From: a virus
Length of the DNA: 64,000 nucleotides
Virus record (IMG/VR): IMGVR_UViG_3300025030_000058
Location: 1 to 64,000 of that record
Reading direction: 5' to 3' (one strand)
The notes beneath the pieces are model-generated. The model worked only from the letters and a program-made list of their open reading frames with translations. It searched no databases and was not told where the DNA came from. Each line of letters begins with the position of its first letter. Within the stretch, counting starts at the first letter, position 1. Of this stretch, positions 30,510 through 38,086 are shown piece by piece. Position numbers and translations under genes: made by a program.

Positions 30510-30702
30510 GGGCTAAGATCACGAGCCGGGTCAGCCGTTCAAAGTCAAAGGTAGACCAGTCCCCGGAGTCGTTGACCTCCCAGCGTTCAAACGGCGTCTC
30601 CACGTTCTCTTTCTTGATCTTGGGAACATGGTGCTTGCCAAGGAATAACCGGTCCAACAAGCGCTCGGCACGTACGGAGAAGGCCTCCAGCGTGTCTGTC
30701 AT
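30421..30702 (-). CDS. Hypothetical protein with FDFERLTRLVILAHDECIR motif
   Basis: 93 residues; GAGG precedes the ATG by five bases. The segment WSTFDFERLTRLVILAHDE, then CIRASI and SGPRHAR, is a pattern I associate with small conserved phage proteins of unknown function. The N-terminal half is helical and basic. Its end overlaps the Thg1 remnant by 89 bases in another frame, which points to a past deletion joining the two. Confidence 0.55.
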   Translation of the reverse strand: MTDTLEAFSVRAERLLDRLFLGKHHVPKIKKENVETPFERWEVNDSGDWSTFDFERLTRLVILAHDECIRASICPSGPRHARPIPMLALVGRL

Positions 30703-30736
30703 TTTGCCCTCACAGCAGGCGCATCAACCATATGGG

Positions 30737-31093
30737 TCAAAATAACCGCAACTGCGCGCTCTGAGATTCCTTGGTCGGGTCCAAAGAGGGCACTTTTCCC
30801 AAATGAAGTGCCTCTATGACCTTAGCGTGACCAGCCGAGACGCCCAACCGAGTGGAAGGCTTAGAGGCCACCCAAGCATCCCGCACACGCGCGGAACGGG
30901 AGGAGACAATGGTGCTGACCGTATTGCCGCCGTCGTCACTCTCCACAGCGTAGAAATTCCGCTCATAGCCCTTCCGCAACCTGGACGCTTCCGCCTCCAT
31001 CTCAGCGACACGCTGCAAGAGCGTCTCGTTCTCCTGCTTCAACCGCATTCCCGATATCAGCAGCAGGTCGTAATCCTTACGGGAAATCCACAT
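30737..31093 (-). CDS. Coiled-coil hypothetical protein
   Basis: 118 residues. Residues 13-45 form a heptad-rich coiled coil (MRLKQENETLLQRVAEMEAE). A strand with FYAVESDDGG and a flexible Ser/Lys-rich tail follow. No family recognised. Confidence 0.55.
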   Translation of the reverse strand: MWISRKDYDLLLISGMRLKQENETLLQRVAEMEAEASRLRKGYERNFYAVESDDGGNTVSTIVSSRSARVRDAWVASKPSTRLGVSAGHAKVIEALHLGKVPSLDPTKESQSAQLRLF

Positions 31094-31110
31094 AGTCCCT
31101 CCTGTCTCTA

Positions 31111-31434
31111 TCAGAGTCGAATGATTTGTAACACGCGCTCCTGTTCGGCTTTAGTCAACTGCGCAACACCAGATGCCGATTCGTACCAGGAGGAGGCGTT
31201 GAATGTCGCAGCTCGAAATATTTGCTCCACCTGCGAGTCTATCTGGGCAGCCCGTTGCACGAAATACGCACAGGCGGCCCACAGCACGGTAACCCCATCG
31301 GGAGGTGTGCTGATATCCTGCACGGCTGGCCCGACGATAGTCCCGCAGGAAAACTTGCGCCCGAACGTGTTGCCCGAGATCCCCACCAGCACGTCCCTGT
31401 CATACGGCGCTCCACAGCGAGGACATTGTTTCAT
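31111..31434 (-). CDS. Zinc-knuckle protein, leaderless start
   Basis: 107 residues beginning MKQCPRCGAPYDR, a CxxC zinc knuckle at the very N-terminus; another Cys in KFSCGTIVG may complete it. The rest is helical (WAACAYFVQRAAQI). The ATG follows the -10 box by six bases with no ribosome-binding site. Confidence 0.6.
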   Translation of the reverse strand: MKQCPRCGAPYDRDVLVGISGNTFGRKFSCGTIVGPAVQDISTPPDGVTVLWAACAYFVQRAAQIDSQVEQIFRAATFNASSWYESASGVAQLTKAEQERVLQIIRL

Positions 31435-31440
31435 GGCTGT

Positions 31441-31469
31441 ACTATACCATAGTTTAGCGAGTTTGTCAA
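31441..31469 (-). promoter_or_regulatory. Sigma70-type promoter, leaderless layout
   Basis: TTGACA (31464-31469), 17-nt spacer ending ATGG, TATAGT (31441-31446), then ACAGCC and ATG. Confidence 0.88.
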
Positions 31470-32594
31470 CTAAGACGTGGTACTCTCTTCCAGCAGGGTT
31501 ACGTCAACGCCAACGGGACGGACGGTGAAGTCAATGCGGTTCCGGCCTTTGGCGCAAATAATGAACCCTTCCAGCGATGTCCCGCTGACGTGCCAGACTT
31601 TTGCAATCTGCACGCCAGGGATAGTTTCCAGTGCATCCTCCATTTTTCGCCAAGTAGTCTTAGTGGAATCTTGAAAGACAAACTTCGCCAAAGTAGCTTC
31701 CATTTGCAGTTTCATTTCGTTGAGCATAACTTGCCTCTCCTTTTCATGAACCACCTTTCTGCAATATTTTGTTAGGGAACCGCGAGTTTTTAGAAGTTCA
31801 CAAACGAAGTCTATATCAGGCTCCCGCTTTAGAATCTCTTCATCCAGCGTGTACAACGGCCCGTATTTCTGGTAATGTTCACGACGCACATTGTAGAGAG
31901 AATGAGTGCAGTCGATATGAGATACCTGCTGGCCAATATCTGTAACGACCGGACCGCAGTCCCATGCCGCTCCATGTCCCATTTCGTAGAAATGAACATT
32001 TGGGTCCGGAGGAAGAGCCATGGGACCAGCGCACACGGTCTGTTGAAAGTACGTGGCCCTCCGACTCGCCTCAGATCCTCTCCAGCCACAGACTAAGCAG
32101 ACCAATAGATGGTCTTGATCATTTTGGGCGCGCAAGGCCTCGTGGATACTGAATAAAACAGTTTCCGCATCACCGCTCCATACCAGCCCGTGTATGGCCG
32201 CGATCAATCCATTCCCCAAGCGCACTACGCAATTCGTATTGTATTGGCTGTGCTCACTTACGCCACGTGCGGTTGCAAGCCGTATCATGCTCTGAATTTC
32301 GGTGATAATTTCCGTTCGCGAAGGAGTAGCCCTATAGCCTGAAGGAATGTTTTCCTGAACACCATATCCTTTTTCTTGAATCTGGAGAAGAACATTATCA
32401 ACATCAAGAGCAATTCGTTTTTCTCCCTTATTCAACGATAGCTTTGTGAAAAAAACCAATTCCCCGAGGCTTTTGCGTAGCTCCGCTGGGACAACAGCAA
32501 GACCGTTAGATGTAGGAACTATTAAGAATTTCATTGATCCTGGAGAGGATGATTTTCTCACTTCATAGATTAGAACTTCCATGCTTTGGGTCAT
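31470..32594 (-). CDS. YcgL-like domain fused to an unknown Cys/His-rich protein
   Basis: 374 residues from the ATG at 32592-32594, overlapping the stop of a short upstream frame. Residues 5-85 follow the YcgL pattern: MEVLIYEVRKS, VVPAELRKSLGELVFF, KRIALDVDNVLLQIQEKGYG. The central part (TNCVVRLGNGLIAAIHGLV, LVCLVCGWRG, FYEMGHGAAWDCG, HIDCTHSLY) has several Cys and His that could form a metal site. The C-terminal third is helical. YcgL proteins are usually alone and about 95 residues long, so this fusion is unusual. Function unknown. Confidence 0.55.
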   Translation of the reverse strand: MTQSMEVLIYEVRKSSSPGSMKFLIVPTSNGLAVVPAELRKSLGELVFFTKLSLNKGEKRIALDVDNVLLQIQEKGYGVQENIPSGYRATPSRTEIITEIQSMIRLATARGVSEHSQYNTNCVVRLGNGLIAAIHGLVWSGDAETVLFSIHEALRAQNDQDHLLVCLVCGWRGSEASRRATYFQQTVCAGPMALPPDPNVHFYEMGHGAAWDCGPVVTDIGQQVSHIDCTHSLYNVRREHYQKYGPLYTLDEEILKREPDIDFVCELLKTRGSLTKYCRKVVHEKERQVMLNEMKLQMEATLAKFVFQDSTKTTWRKMEDALETIPGVQIAKVWHVSGTSLEGFIICAKGRNRIDFTVRPVGVDVTLLEESTTS

Positions 32595-32695
32595 CTCACG
32601 TTGCGCTCCGACGCATAAGCACAAAAAAGCCTGGGGCGACAGGGCTCCAGGGCAAAGGTAGGAAAAATAGCAGTGATGATTTGTGAGAGCTTCAT
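32591..32695 (-). CDS. 34-residue frame, tentative
   Basis: ATG at 32693-32695 three nucleotides after the upstream stop, TGA overlapping the next ATG (ATGA). It reads MKLSQIITAIFPTFALEPC and ends basic. A terminator-like hairpin lies inside it. The coupling at both ends favours translation, the hairpin argues for a regulatory region instead. Confidence 0.3.
   Translation of the reverse strand: MKLSQIITAIFPTFALEPCRPRLFCAYASERNVR
32623..32653 (-). terminator. Imperfect terminator-like hairpin
   Basis: Minus strand: GCC(C)TGG ... CCAGGC, six pairs with one bulged C, followed by TTTTTT. It lies 30-60 bases upstream of the YcgL-fusion start. It could end the upstream operon or attenuate entry into the next gene. 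Confidence 0.45.
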
Positions 32696-32699
32696 TATA

Positions 32700-32876
32700 T
32701 CACAGCCTTGGTTCGCCATCCCAAGGATAGACAACTGCTGGTTCGGGGGTACTCGACCAAGGAATCTGCACTGGAACCCAATACATTCCTCCAGGGATGT
32801 AATACTGCCACTCGAATCCTCCCGGGTAGGGAAAGACAATCCTGAGAGACCTGTAGTTTATTGGATCGGGAAACAT
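32700..32876 (-). CDS. 58-residue Pro/Tyr/Trp-rich protein
   Basis: ATG at 32874-32876 overlapping the upstream TAA (TAATG); TGA at 32700-32702. The sequence is rich in Pro, Tyr and Trp (FEWQYYIPGGMYWVPVQIPW). No known domain; perhaps a short extended binding peptide. The coupling to the sigma-like gene is strong evidence for expression. Confidence 0.6.
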   Translation of the reverse strand: MFPDPINYRSLRIVFPYPGGFEWQYYIPGGMYWVPVQIPWSSTPEPAVVYPWDGEPRL

Positions 32877-33589
32877 TAACGAGGCTCACTTTCAGGCGTT
32901 GCGCTCTCCGTCACATTCTCCCGGCCCGTGCCTGTGTCTCTCGTTTTCTCCCAGACGTGCCGGTACAAATCCGCTAAGTAGCGTCGGATGCGCAGATCCA
33001 CGGTGGCCTCCACCAACAGGCTGGCGCACTGACCTCCCTGTACGGCTTTGAGGGCGCGGCAGTGCGCCTTACACTGTGGACTGCACCGCAAGCGCAGGAC
33101 CAGGAACCGGCTGACCGTGCGTCCCAAGATGCGTTGGCGTAGGACATAGCGGGCTAAGTCCCGTTCCCGTTGGGGGAATCCGGCCAGCACAAAGGTCACC
33201 AGTTCCCGGTTGAACGCGGCGACTTCCTCTCGGGATAATTCCGTCGGCGGCTTGATGTACTCCGGCAGGATGGGGCACCACCACTCAAACCGTCCGAATT
33301 CGTTTTTCATGGCATTGCGGCAAAGCAACTCAAGGTACTTGAATAATTGCTCCTTGGACTCCAATTGCGTGCTCAGAATCTTGGGTAATTTCTCGACAAT
33401 CCGCAAACGTGCCGCCTGCATCATGTCATCGTCGGTTCCGTCCCGTACACCGGACAAACGTAGGAATGGCCGTAGGGTGGACAGGACAATCGGCTCCACA
33501 TGCTCGACAAAGTCACTAACTGCATGAGGGGTTGTACCTTCTGCCTGCATCAGCAGATATACGTCATAAGCCCGCTTCAACCAAGGCAT
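32876..33589 (-). CDS. Sigma-factor-like protein
   Basis: 237 residues from the ATG at 33587-33589. The N-terminal part resembles sigma70 region 2: GTDDDMMQAARLRIVEKLPKI, then LFKYLELLCRNAMKNEFGRF, the DLxQEaxxxL...FxxYLxxxxRN pattern. The middle (ELVTFVLAGFPQRERDLARYV) could hold a region 4-like helix-turn-helix, followed by an unusual Cys/His group (RCSPQCKAHC). It may direct late transcription, since late genes lack the TTGACAAA promoters. The assignment rests on pattern resemblance. Confidence 0.5.
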   Translation of the reverse strand: MPWLKRAYDVYLLMQAEGTTPHAVSDFVEHVEPIVLSTLRPFLRLSGVRDGTDDDMMQAARLRIVEKLPKILSTQLESKEQLFKYLELLCRNAMKNEFGRFEWWCPILPEYIKPPTELSREEVAAFNRELVTFVLAGFPQRERDLARYVLRQRILGRTVSRFLVLRLRCSPQCKAHCRALKAVQGGQCASLLVEATVDLRIRRYLADLYRHVWEKTRDTGTGRENVTESATPESEPR

Positions 33590-33599
33590 GATTACTTTG

Positions 33600-33908
33600 C
33601 TAATGCTTATTGGCGAAGTAGGACGACGGTGTGACCACGAGCGGAAGGTCAAAGACTGCGGGCTTGAACCCGCGCAAGTCATCCATGACTTTTTTATGCC
33701 GTCTAAGAAGGTAGGTGGTAATTTTGCGTGCTTTCATCATCCGGGATAGGTAACGATACCAGGAGCGTTGGCTATCGAAGGGGCGCAGGATATGCGAGGT
33801 TGCTCCCAACGGCTTTTGGCGGGAAGGTTGTTCTCCTCTCCGTTTGGCTAACTGACGGGCTCGATTCCGACGCTGGATGCCATTGGCTTGATGAGGGGCT
33901 CTAAGCAT
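33600..33908 (-). CDS. Very basic hypothetical protein
   Basis: 102 residues, strongly Arg/Lys-rich through residue 75 (RRNRARQLAKRRGEQPSRQK, RMMKARKITTYLLRRHKK). Likely to bind nucleic acid. No helix-turn-helix or zinc motif. Starts in the end of the upstream gene. Confidence 0.5.
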   Translation of the reverse strand: MLRAPHQANGIQRRNRARQLAKRRGEQPSRQKPLGATSHILRPFDSQRSWYRYLSRMMKARKITTYLLRRHKKVMDDLRGFKPAVFDLPLVVTPSSYFANKH

Positions 33909-34227
33909 GAGGACTCTCCTTAAGTTTTCCTTCTACGCAACCGTCCGTGGTGCGCATGATTCTATGGGTGAGGACGCGGCGCACATAGTCCTCGTTGCAG
34001 GCAGCGATTCCCGTGCCCTCGAACGTGCCCTCCACTTCGCACACATTGTCAAAGTAAACGCCTCGGGGCAACTTGCAATGCCCGACGTTGATCTCGTGGG
34101 CTACGTGGACGGGGCGGAAGCTCTGGCAGAATCCGCACGGAACCATGGGTTGCCCAATGGGAGTATCCTGTTGGTGTGGCGTGCTTATCTGTGCCTTGAA
34201 GGCAGGCTTCTCGTTTTGGCGTTTCAC
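33901..34227 (-). CDS. Cys/His-rich zinc protein
   Basis: 108 residues from a GTG at 34225-34227 with AGGAGG four bases upstream. CGFCQSF, HEINVGHCKLPRG, NVCEVEGTF and IAACNEDYV supply at least five Cys and two His, consistent with a zinc fold or small iron-sulphur site. No family recognised. Longer ATG reading overlaps the YopX-like gene. Confidence 0.55.
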   Translation of the reverse strand: MKRQNEKPAFKAQISTPHQQDTPIGQPMVPCGFCQSFRPVHVAHEINVGHCKLPRGVYFDNVCEVEGTFEGTGIAACNEDYVRRVLTHRIMRTTDGCVEGKLKESPHA

Positions 34228-34235
34228 CTTCCCTC

Positions 34236-34619
34236 CTAATTGTCCTGGGGTCCTGGTAACTCCCCAAAGGTCTGAGCGGATCCTTGGGGTGTATCCGTCT
34301 TGATTCGTTGCGCGATTTCCAGGACAGGGTTCACGGACCACAGATTATACGTCAACTCCAGCGGGCCTGGCAAGGCGCGATCCCAGAACCAGAACCCGCA
34401 GAGGTTGGTATCCCAATAGATCAGGAATTCCTTGCCGTCTACGTTGGGTTCACCATCGCATGTGACCCTCACCATATTGCCCTCGTAGATTTCCGCCCCG
34501 TGTTGATCGAATCGTCCCGTGGCCAGACGGATATCCTTGCCCTCGGGATCCTCCTCGGTGTTCAAATGCCTTGTCCAGAAGATGATATAATGCCGCTCTT
34601 TGATGGTCAACGGCTTCAC
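34236..34619 (-). CDS. YopX-like protein
   Basis: 127 residues. ATGRFDQHGAEIYEGNMVRV matches the core of the YopX family (TGxxDxxGxxIYEGDIV), an SH3-like barrel frequent in phages, function unknown. FLIYWDTNLCGFWFWDRA and the closing helix with NPVLEIAQRI (normally VIGNIYENPEL) fit in order, though diverged. Confidence 0.7.
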   Translation of the reverse strand: MKPLTIKERHYIIFWTRHLNTEEDPEGKDIRLATGRFDQHGAEIYEGNMVRVTCDGEPNVDGKEFLIYWDTNLCGFWFWDRALPGPLELTYNLWSVNPVLEIAQRIKTDTPQGSAQTFGELPGPQDN

Positions 34620-34933
34620 ACATCCCCCAAGCGAAACGCTACGCCGGATCCCGAACGATAGGCGATGTACCGACCCGGCTTGATTTGATTACCAAACCGC
34701 TTCAATAACGGCCGGGGGACCGCCGTGACGGCCCCGGATTTATTTTTACGATTGCAGTAGGATACCCGATAACCCGTAGTCCGCGCAATGCTACGCCGGA
34801 TCAGGATCACGTCCCCCGGAGGCATGACCACGAATTCCACGACGGATGGAAAGTGGAGTTCCTCCAAAAGTCTGGCGTTATAGGCGATGAACATCTTAGG
34901 GGTGATGCGGATAGCCATGTCAGGAGATTTCAA
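34616..34933 (-). CDS. Hypothetical protein
   Basis: 105 residues from a TTG at 34931-34933 that overlaps the upstream TGA (TTGA), with GAGG six bases upstream. Beta-rich and basic (VVEFVVMPPGDVILIRR, YRVSYCNRKNK). An AbrB- or SH3-like fold is conceivable but not shown. Confidence 0.5.
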   Translation of the reverse strand: MKSPDMAIRITPKMFIAYNARLLEELHFPSVVEFVVMPPGDVILIRRSIARTTGYRVSYCNRKNKSGAVTAVPRPLLKRFGNQIKPGRYIAYRSGSGVAFRLGDV

Positions 34934-35229
34934 GGCTTACCTCGTTTGGCACGCTTTCTTTTCTTCGGAAGCCCGTCGTCCACGTGGTCCAAGGCGTCAT
35001 CCTTGGGAACGCCGAGATTGATAAACTTCTTGGAGCGGTCTTCCCATGCCGTACCTGGAATGTCTTTGGAGGTCTGTCCGCAGTAGAGGCATTCCACCAA
35101 TCCACGGGCGAGATGCTGGTTGTAGCTGGTCCCCATGGGGATGGCCACCAGGAAGATGCTCTGGCAGTTGGCGCACCGCACGCTGAGCACGTAGACACTG
35201 GAATCCGTCTCAACGACTTGTGTTGTCAC
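34930..35229 (-). CDS. Zinc-ribbon protein with basic tail
   Basis: 99 residues from a GTG at 35227-35229 (GGGAG five bases upstream). VRCANCQSIF at the start and VECLYCGQTS 28 residues later form a zinc ribbon. The C-terminus is KKRKRAKRGKP. Probably nucleic-acid binding. Confidence 0.55.
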   Translation of the reverse strand: MTTQVVETDSSVYVLSVRCANCQSIFLVAIPMGTSYNQHLARGLVECLYCGQTSKDIPGTAWEDRSKKFINLGVPKDDALDHVDDGLPKKRKRAKRGKP

Positions 35230-35452
35230 AACGGCTCCCAGCGGCGTCTGGCGCGGCGGGCAACTTGGCGGCTTTGCAATGTTCCGCACAGCAATAGCTC
35301 CCATTATGCCGTGTCATGTTTTCACACCCGCGAAGGGCGCATTTGCGTAGGGGCTTTTCTTTGGGGAGTAAGCGTTTCGCCATTTCGTCCACCGAAGGGC
35401 ACATTGAATATAGAAAATAGAAATATGTGATTGTCTTGTCCAGGTCGGTCAT
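35210..35452 (-). CDS. Small zinc-finger protein
   Basis: 80 residues. CALRGCENMTRHNGSYCCAE, then HC, gives the C-x4-C ... C-x3-HC arrangement of small phage zinc fingers. The N-terminus is hydrophobic (ITYFYFLYSMC). Overlaps both neighbours slightly. Confidence 0.55.
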   Translation of the reverse strand: MTDLDKTITYFYFLYSMCPSVDEMAKRLLPKEKPLRKCALRGCENMTRHNGSYCCAEHCKAAKLPAAPDAAGSRCDNTSR

Positions 35453-35703
35453 GGGGCCACCGCATGCCGCTTGGCCATACGCTCCATGACCTGCATCCGG
35501 CGTTCGATGTTCTTCAACAGCGCTCGATCCTCCGGGCCGAGCGCACGTGTGTCCGTCTTTGTGTAGAGTTCAAAGAAGTCCGCCAGGAGTAGGCAGGTTT
35601 GCTCATGCGTCCACTCCGCGCCGCGCGACCATCCCACACCGTAGGCCATCAGGCAGAGGAAGAGGACCACTAAGATTTTGGCGAGCGTCCTATGCGATGT
35701 CAT
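35449..35703 (-). CDS. Single-pass membrane protein
   Basis: 84 residues from the ATG at 35701-35703, AAGGAG five bases upstream. Helix KILVVLFLCLMAYGVGW spans residues 9-25, then a charged helix that could form a coiled coil (RALLKNIERRMQVMERMAK). An i-spanin-like layout is possible. Confidence 0.6.
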   Translation of the reverse strand: MTSHRTLAKILVVLFLCLMAYGVGWSRGAEWTHEQTCLLLADFFELYTKTDTRALGPEDRALLKNIERRMQVMERMAKRHAVAP

Positions 35704-35705
35704 GA

Positions 35706-36005
35706 TCACTCCTTGTTGGGAATATTGATCACGTGAAGGGTCAAGCAATTTAGGGCGCGTAATTGCCAGCGCATTCCAGATTGTATGTTGGTCTTGCCTC
35801 CCAGACTGGCTTCCACAAAACTCCACAGCCTGAATCTGGCCGCCGAGCTGCCCGGGTCGTTGCGTGACTCATCCCACAGTTCAAAGACCTGTTCCACGTG
35901 TTCCTGCGGGATAATGTACATCAACGGAGGAGCATCCGATGTCTTCACATCTTTGTTGTGGTTCTTCATCAAGCCCAAGACCCTCTTCCAGAACCTCACG
36001 TACAT
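35706..36005 (-). CDS. Hypothetical protein
   Basis: 99 residues with a basic N-terminus (MYVRFWKRVLGLMKNHNKD), acidic middle (EHVEQVFELWDESRND) and hydrophobic C-terminus. No family recognised. Two bases upstream of the membrane protein gene at 35449-35703. Confidence 0.55.
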   Translation of the reverse strand: MYVRFWKRVLGLMKNHNKDVKTSDAPPLMYIIPQEHVEQVFELWDESRNDPGSSAARFRLWSFVEASLGGKTNIQSGMRWQLRALNCLTLHVINIPNKE

Positions 36006-36014
36006 GCCGTCCTC

Positions 36015-36260
36015 CTACAATTTCGTGATAGTCCAACTGTTCCCTTGCGCCTTGGAGTAGATCATCCGGCATGACAACAGGGTACAGTAGAGTTTCAACT
36101 CCGACGCGGAAGCCTTGACTTGATGGGCGTGGAAAGTCCCGTGCAACACGGTCACGCCATCCTTGACGACCGTCACCTCCACATAGCCCGTGGGGAAAAA
36201 GTTAGCCAGACTACACCCTAAAAGAGTCAGGACAAGGAACAACAACGCGCAACGCTTCAT
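36015..36260 (-). CDS. Putative lipoprotein
   Basis: 81 residues from the ATG at 36258-36260 (GGAG seven bases upstream). MKRCALLFLVLTLLGCS has a lipobox LLGC, so the mature lipoprotein is about 65 residues with beta strands (VEVTVVKDGVTVLHG) and two more Cys. It follows a two-helix membrane protein gene. A lysis or exclusion function is possible. Confidence 0.65.
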   Translation of the reverse strand: MKRCALLFLVLTLLGCSLANFFPTGYVEVTVVKDGVTVLHGTFHAHQVKASASELKLYCTLLSCRMIYSKAQGNSWTITKL

Positions 36261-36490
36261 ACACAATCTCCTCGTGCGAACTTCTGGCACTCGCGCAGAG
36301 CACCAACAATGCGCATGACTAAAATGATAGGCCATACAGATCCAAGGATAAACGGGACCACGGCGACAACAAAGGCTTGAATAGCCCTATGCACCGGCTT
36401 CCGGCGTAAGTACGCAGGCCCCTCGGGAAGATAGTAAAGGGCGAAGATGCAGGCAACCCCGACGTAGAGTTGCCATAGAGGGATTGGCAT
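36257..36490 (-). CDS. Membrane protein with two transmembrane helices
   Basis: 77 residues. Hydrophobic helices at about 5-20 (WQLYVGVACIFALYYL) and 37-60 (IQAFVVAVVPFILGSVWPII), separated by a basic loop with RRKPVHR. Both ends could lie on the same side. Holin-like in size; not assigned. Coupled to the lipoprotein gene by ATGA. Confidence 0.55.
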   Translation of the reverse strand: MPIPLWQLYVGVACIFALYYLPEGPAYLRRKPVHRAIQAFVVAVVPFILGSVWPIILVMRIVGALRECQKFARGDCV

Positions 36491-36732
36491 TACTTCTTCC
36501 GGATGGCCCCCGAGGAGGTCATGCCATCGATTTCCGTGTTGAACTTCTCGACGGCCTCGGGGATACCCAGAAACACGTCTTCCTGCACCTTTTCATCCAA
36601 CAATGCGCGCACGTCCTCCTCCGTCTCCCCCTCTCCCACCTCCGCCTCCATCATCGTGGACATCGTAAGGGGATGGAACGGCCGCGCCTGGATGGTCAAA
36701 GAAAAATGCTTGCTGATTTTCGTGATTTTCAT
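36490..36732 (-). CDS. Acidic hypothetical protein
   Basis: 80 residues; AAGGAG before the ATG, under a consensus promoter. A short strand (KHFSLTIQARPF) and then a very acidic helix (EAEVGEGETEEDVRALLDEK). The acidic surface could mimic DNA, which some anti-restriction proteins do, but nothing specific supports this. Confidence 0.6.
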   Translation of the reverse strand: MKITKISKHFSLTIQARPFHPLTMSTMMEAEVGEGETEEDVRALLDEKVQEDVFLGIPEAVEKFNTEIDGMTSSGAIRKK

Positions 36733-36902
36733 GTTCTCTCCTTCATTTCATCTGCATTATACCGCATCTTATACAGTTTGTCAAGTGAGGTAAGCATGTT
36801 TCCCCACGTTTCAGCACACCAAGCAGTCCAGGATTGAATTGGGCAGGATGACCGGGAGGAGGACACGGAAAATTGATCCGGGACGATCCTGACGCGAGCC
36901 AT
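36729..36902 (-). CDS. 57-residue frame, tentative
   Basis: ATG at 36900-36902; TGA overlaps the ATG of 36490-36732. The C-terminal part NMLTSLDKLYKMRYNADEMK is protein-like; the middle is Ser/Trp-rich. The promoter at 36756-36784 lies within it. Another frame is also open here, so the choice is uncertain. Confidence 0.35.
   Translation of the reverse strand: MARVRIVPDQFSVSSSRSSCPIQSWTAWCAETWGNMLTSLDKLYKMRYNADEMKERT
36756..36784 (-). promoter_or_regulatory. Consensus sigma70 promoter
   Basis: TTGACA (36779-36784), 17-nt spacer ending GCGG, TATAAT (36756-36761). Serves 36490-36732 with a leader of about 18 bases containing AAGGAG. Confidence 0.92.
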
Positions 36903-36931
36903 GACCTGCCAGACCGGGTTTGCGTGCCCAT

Positions 36932-37567
36932 CTACGCCCCCGGCTCCGGTGGTTTCTGCGCTTTCTTGGGCACGCGCTTCCGGCGAGGGGGGAGTTTGCG
37001 CCGTTTGTCCCGTTTGATGACCTTTCCGCCAAGGTCCTCCAGTACGGGGGAGACTTGCCCTGGTAGGGCGGGAGGTGTGGCTGGGGATTCGCCTCCAAGT
37101 GCCAACGTGGGAAGGTCCAACGCAGGGAGATCCCCGCCGATGTACTCCAATACGGTGGCAATGAGCTGCCGACGTTCGCCGTACACGTCCATGAGCAATT
37201 TGGCGGCTCCCTCGGCGCTGCGGAACGTGAGGGGTTTGCGCTCCCGATCCGTGCCCACGGCGTCCTCGGGGTTTTCAGGATTGTTGGGCCGGATGGCCGC
37301 CAGGGACATTTTCTGGAGTTCAGAGAGATCCCGGTCCATGTCCGACAACGTGCGCGCCAGCATGGTTCGCGCGCGCTCCTGCATGCCACGTTTGATTTTT
37401 TTAAGGAATCGGTCGCGTTTGCGCGTCCAGTCCAGGTTATCCTTCCAAAAGTACACCATCCGCTCGTTCAGCCCCAGCGTCCGGGCGATCACGGGCACGC
37501 TTTGCAAGGCCGTGCAGTACAACTCCTCCGCTTTTAGCTGGTTGAGTTCGTCGGCGCTGTCCCGCAT
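36932..37567 (-). CDS. Helix-turn-helix protein, small-terminase-like
   Basis: 211 residues. Residues 12-50 (AEELYCTALQSVPVIARTLG, then MVYFWKDNLDWTRKRDRFL) form a helix-turn-helix like that of phage small terminase subunits. A helical middle follows, then a Pro-rich linker and a very basic tail (KRDKRRKLPPRRKRVPKKAQ). It could recognise phage DNA for packaging, but it lies 29 kb from the large subunit gene. A transcription regulator is the main alternative. Confidence 0.5.
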   Translation of the reverse strand: MRDSADELNQLKAEELYCTALQSVPVIARTLGLNERMVYFWKDNLDWTRKRDRFLKKIKRGMQERARTMLARTLSDMDRDLSELQKMSLAAIRPNNPENPEDAVGTDRERKPLTFRSAEGAAKLLMDVYGERRQLIATVLEYIGGDLPALDLPTLALGGESPATPPALPGQVSPVLEDLGGKVIKRDKRRKLPPRRKRVPKKAQKPPEPGA

Positions 37568-38085
37568 GCGTCTTTCTCCCGGCGGCGCTCCTCCAGTAGG
37601 TCCTCCACGCCCAATTCCACGACCGGGGTCAAGGCGCGGAAACTCGCGTTCAGCCGGTTCTTGAAGGAAAGCATGGTCACCTCATTATCCCCGCCGACCA
37701 GGGACTCCACGAGACGAAGGAACCCACCGGAGCCGGATGCGATGACAAAGGCCGCATAGGGATCCGTCAACAGGGAGGTGATTTCGCCCGTCATCCACTC
37801 CGACCACCGGATACCATCGCCTCCAGCGGCTGCGGCCAGGTTCACGTATTTCTTCTTGACCCGATAGCCCAACGCTTTGAGCATGGTGACAAACCGGGAA
37901 CTGTCAAACTGATCGGACACGGCGACAAACGCCACCTTCACCACGTCCCGACCGTGAACTAATTCCGCCACACGCTTGTCGAGCTTCTGATAATCCAGCC
38001 GCGCCCATTCTCCGCTCAATTCCCGCGCGGAATAGAACAACTGCTGGCAATCCACCAGGACCAAGACCCGCCCGTTTCCCTGCAC
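37534..38085 (-). CDS. NYN/PIN-like ribonuclease
   Basis: 183 residues. VLVLVDCQQLFYSAR at residues 7-21 carries the first Asp of NYN (LabA-like) domains. KVAFVAVSDQFDSSRFVTML and then FVIASGSGGFLRLVE correspond to the later strand and the S-G-D-x-D loop. The loop reads SGSGG here, so one metal ligand may be lost. The C-terminus is charged. Known relatives are metal-dependent RNases. Confidence 0.6.
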   Translation of the reverse strand: MQGNGRVLVLVDCQQLFYSARELSGEWARLDYQKLDKRVAELVHGRDVVKVAFVAVSDQFDSSRFVTMLKALGYRVKKKYVNLAAAAGGDGIRWSEWMTGEITSLLTDPYAAFVIASGSGGFLRLVESLVGGDNEVTMLSFKNRLNASFRALTPVVELGVEDLLEERRREKDACGTAPTNSTS

Positions 38086-38086
38086 G

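Noticed and set aside
36015-36490. Lipoprotein plus membrane protein pair as Rz/Rz1 spanins
   Set aside because: The membrane protein has two helices and no long periplasmic coiled coil, and the genes are not nested, so spanin identity is not supported.
36743-36931. Frame MGTQTRSGRSWLASG and the extension of another frame at 36811-37389
   Set aside because: Shadow of the HTH protein gene and of the tentative 57-residue frame; no ribosome-binding site or coupling.
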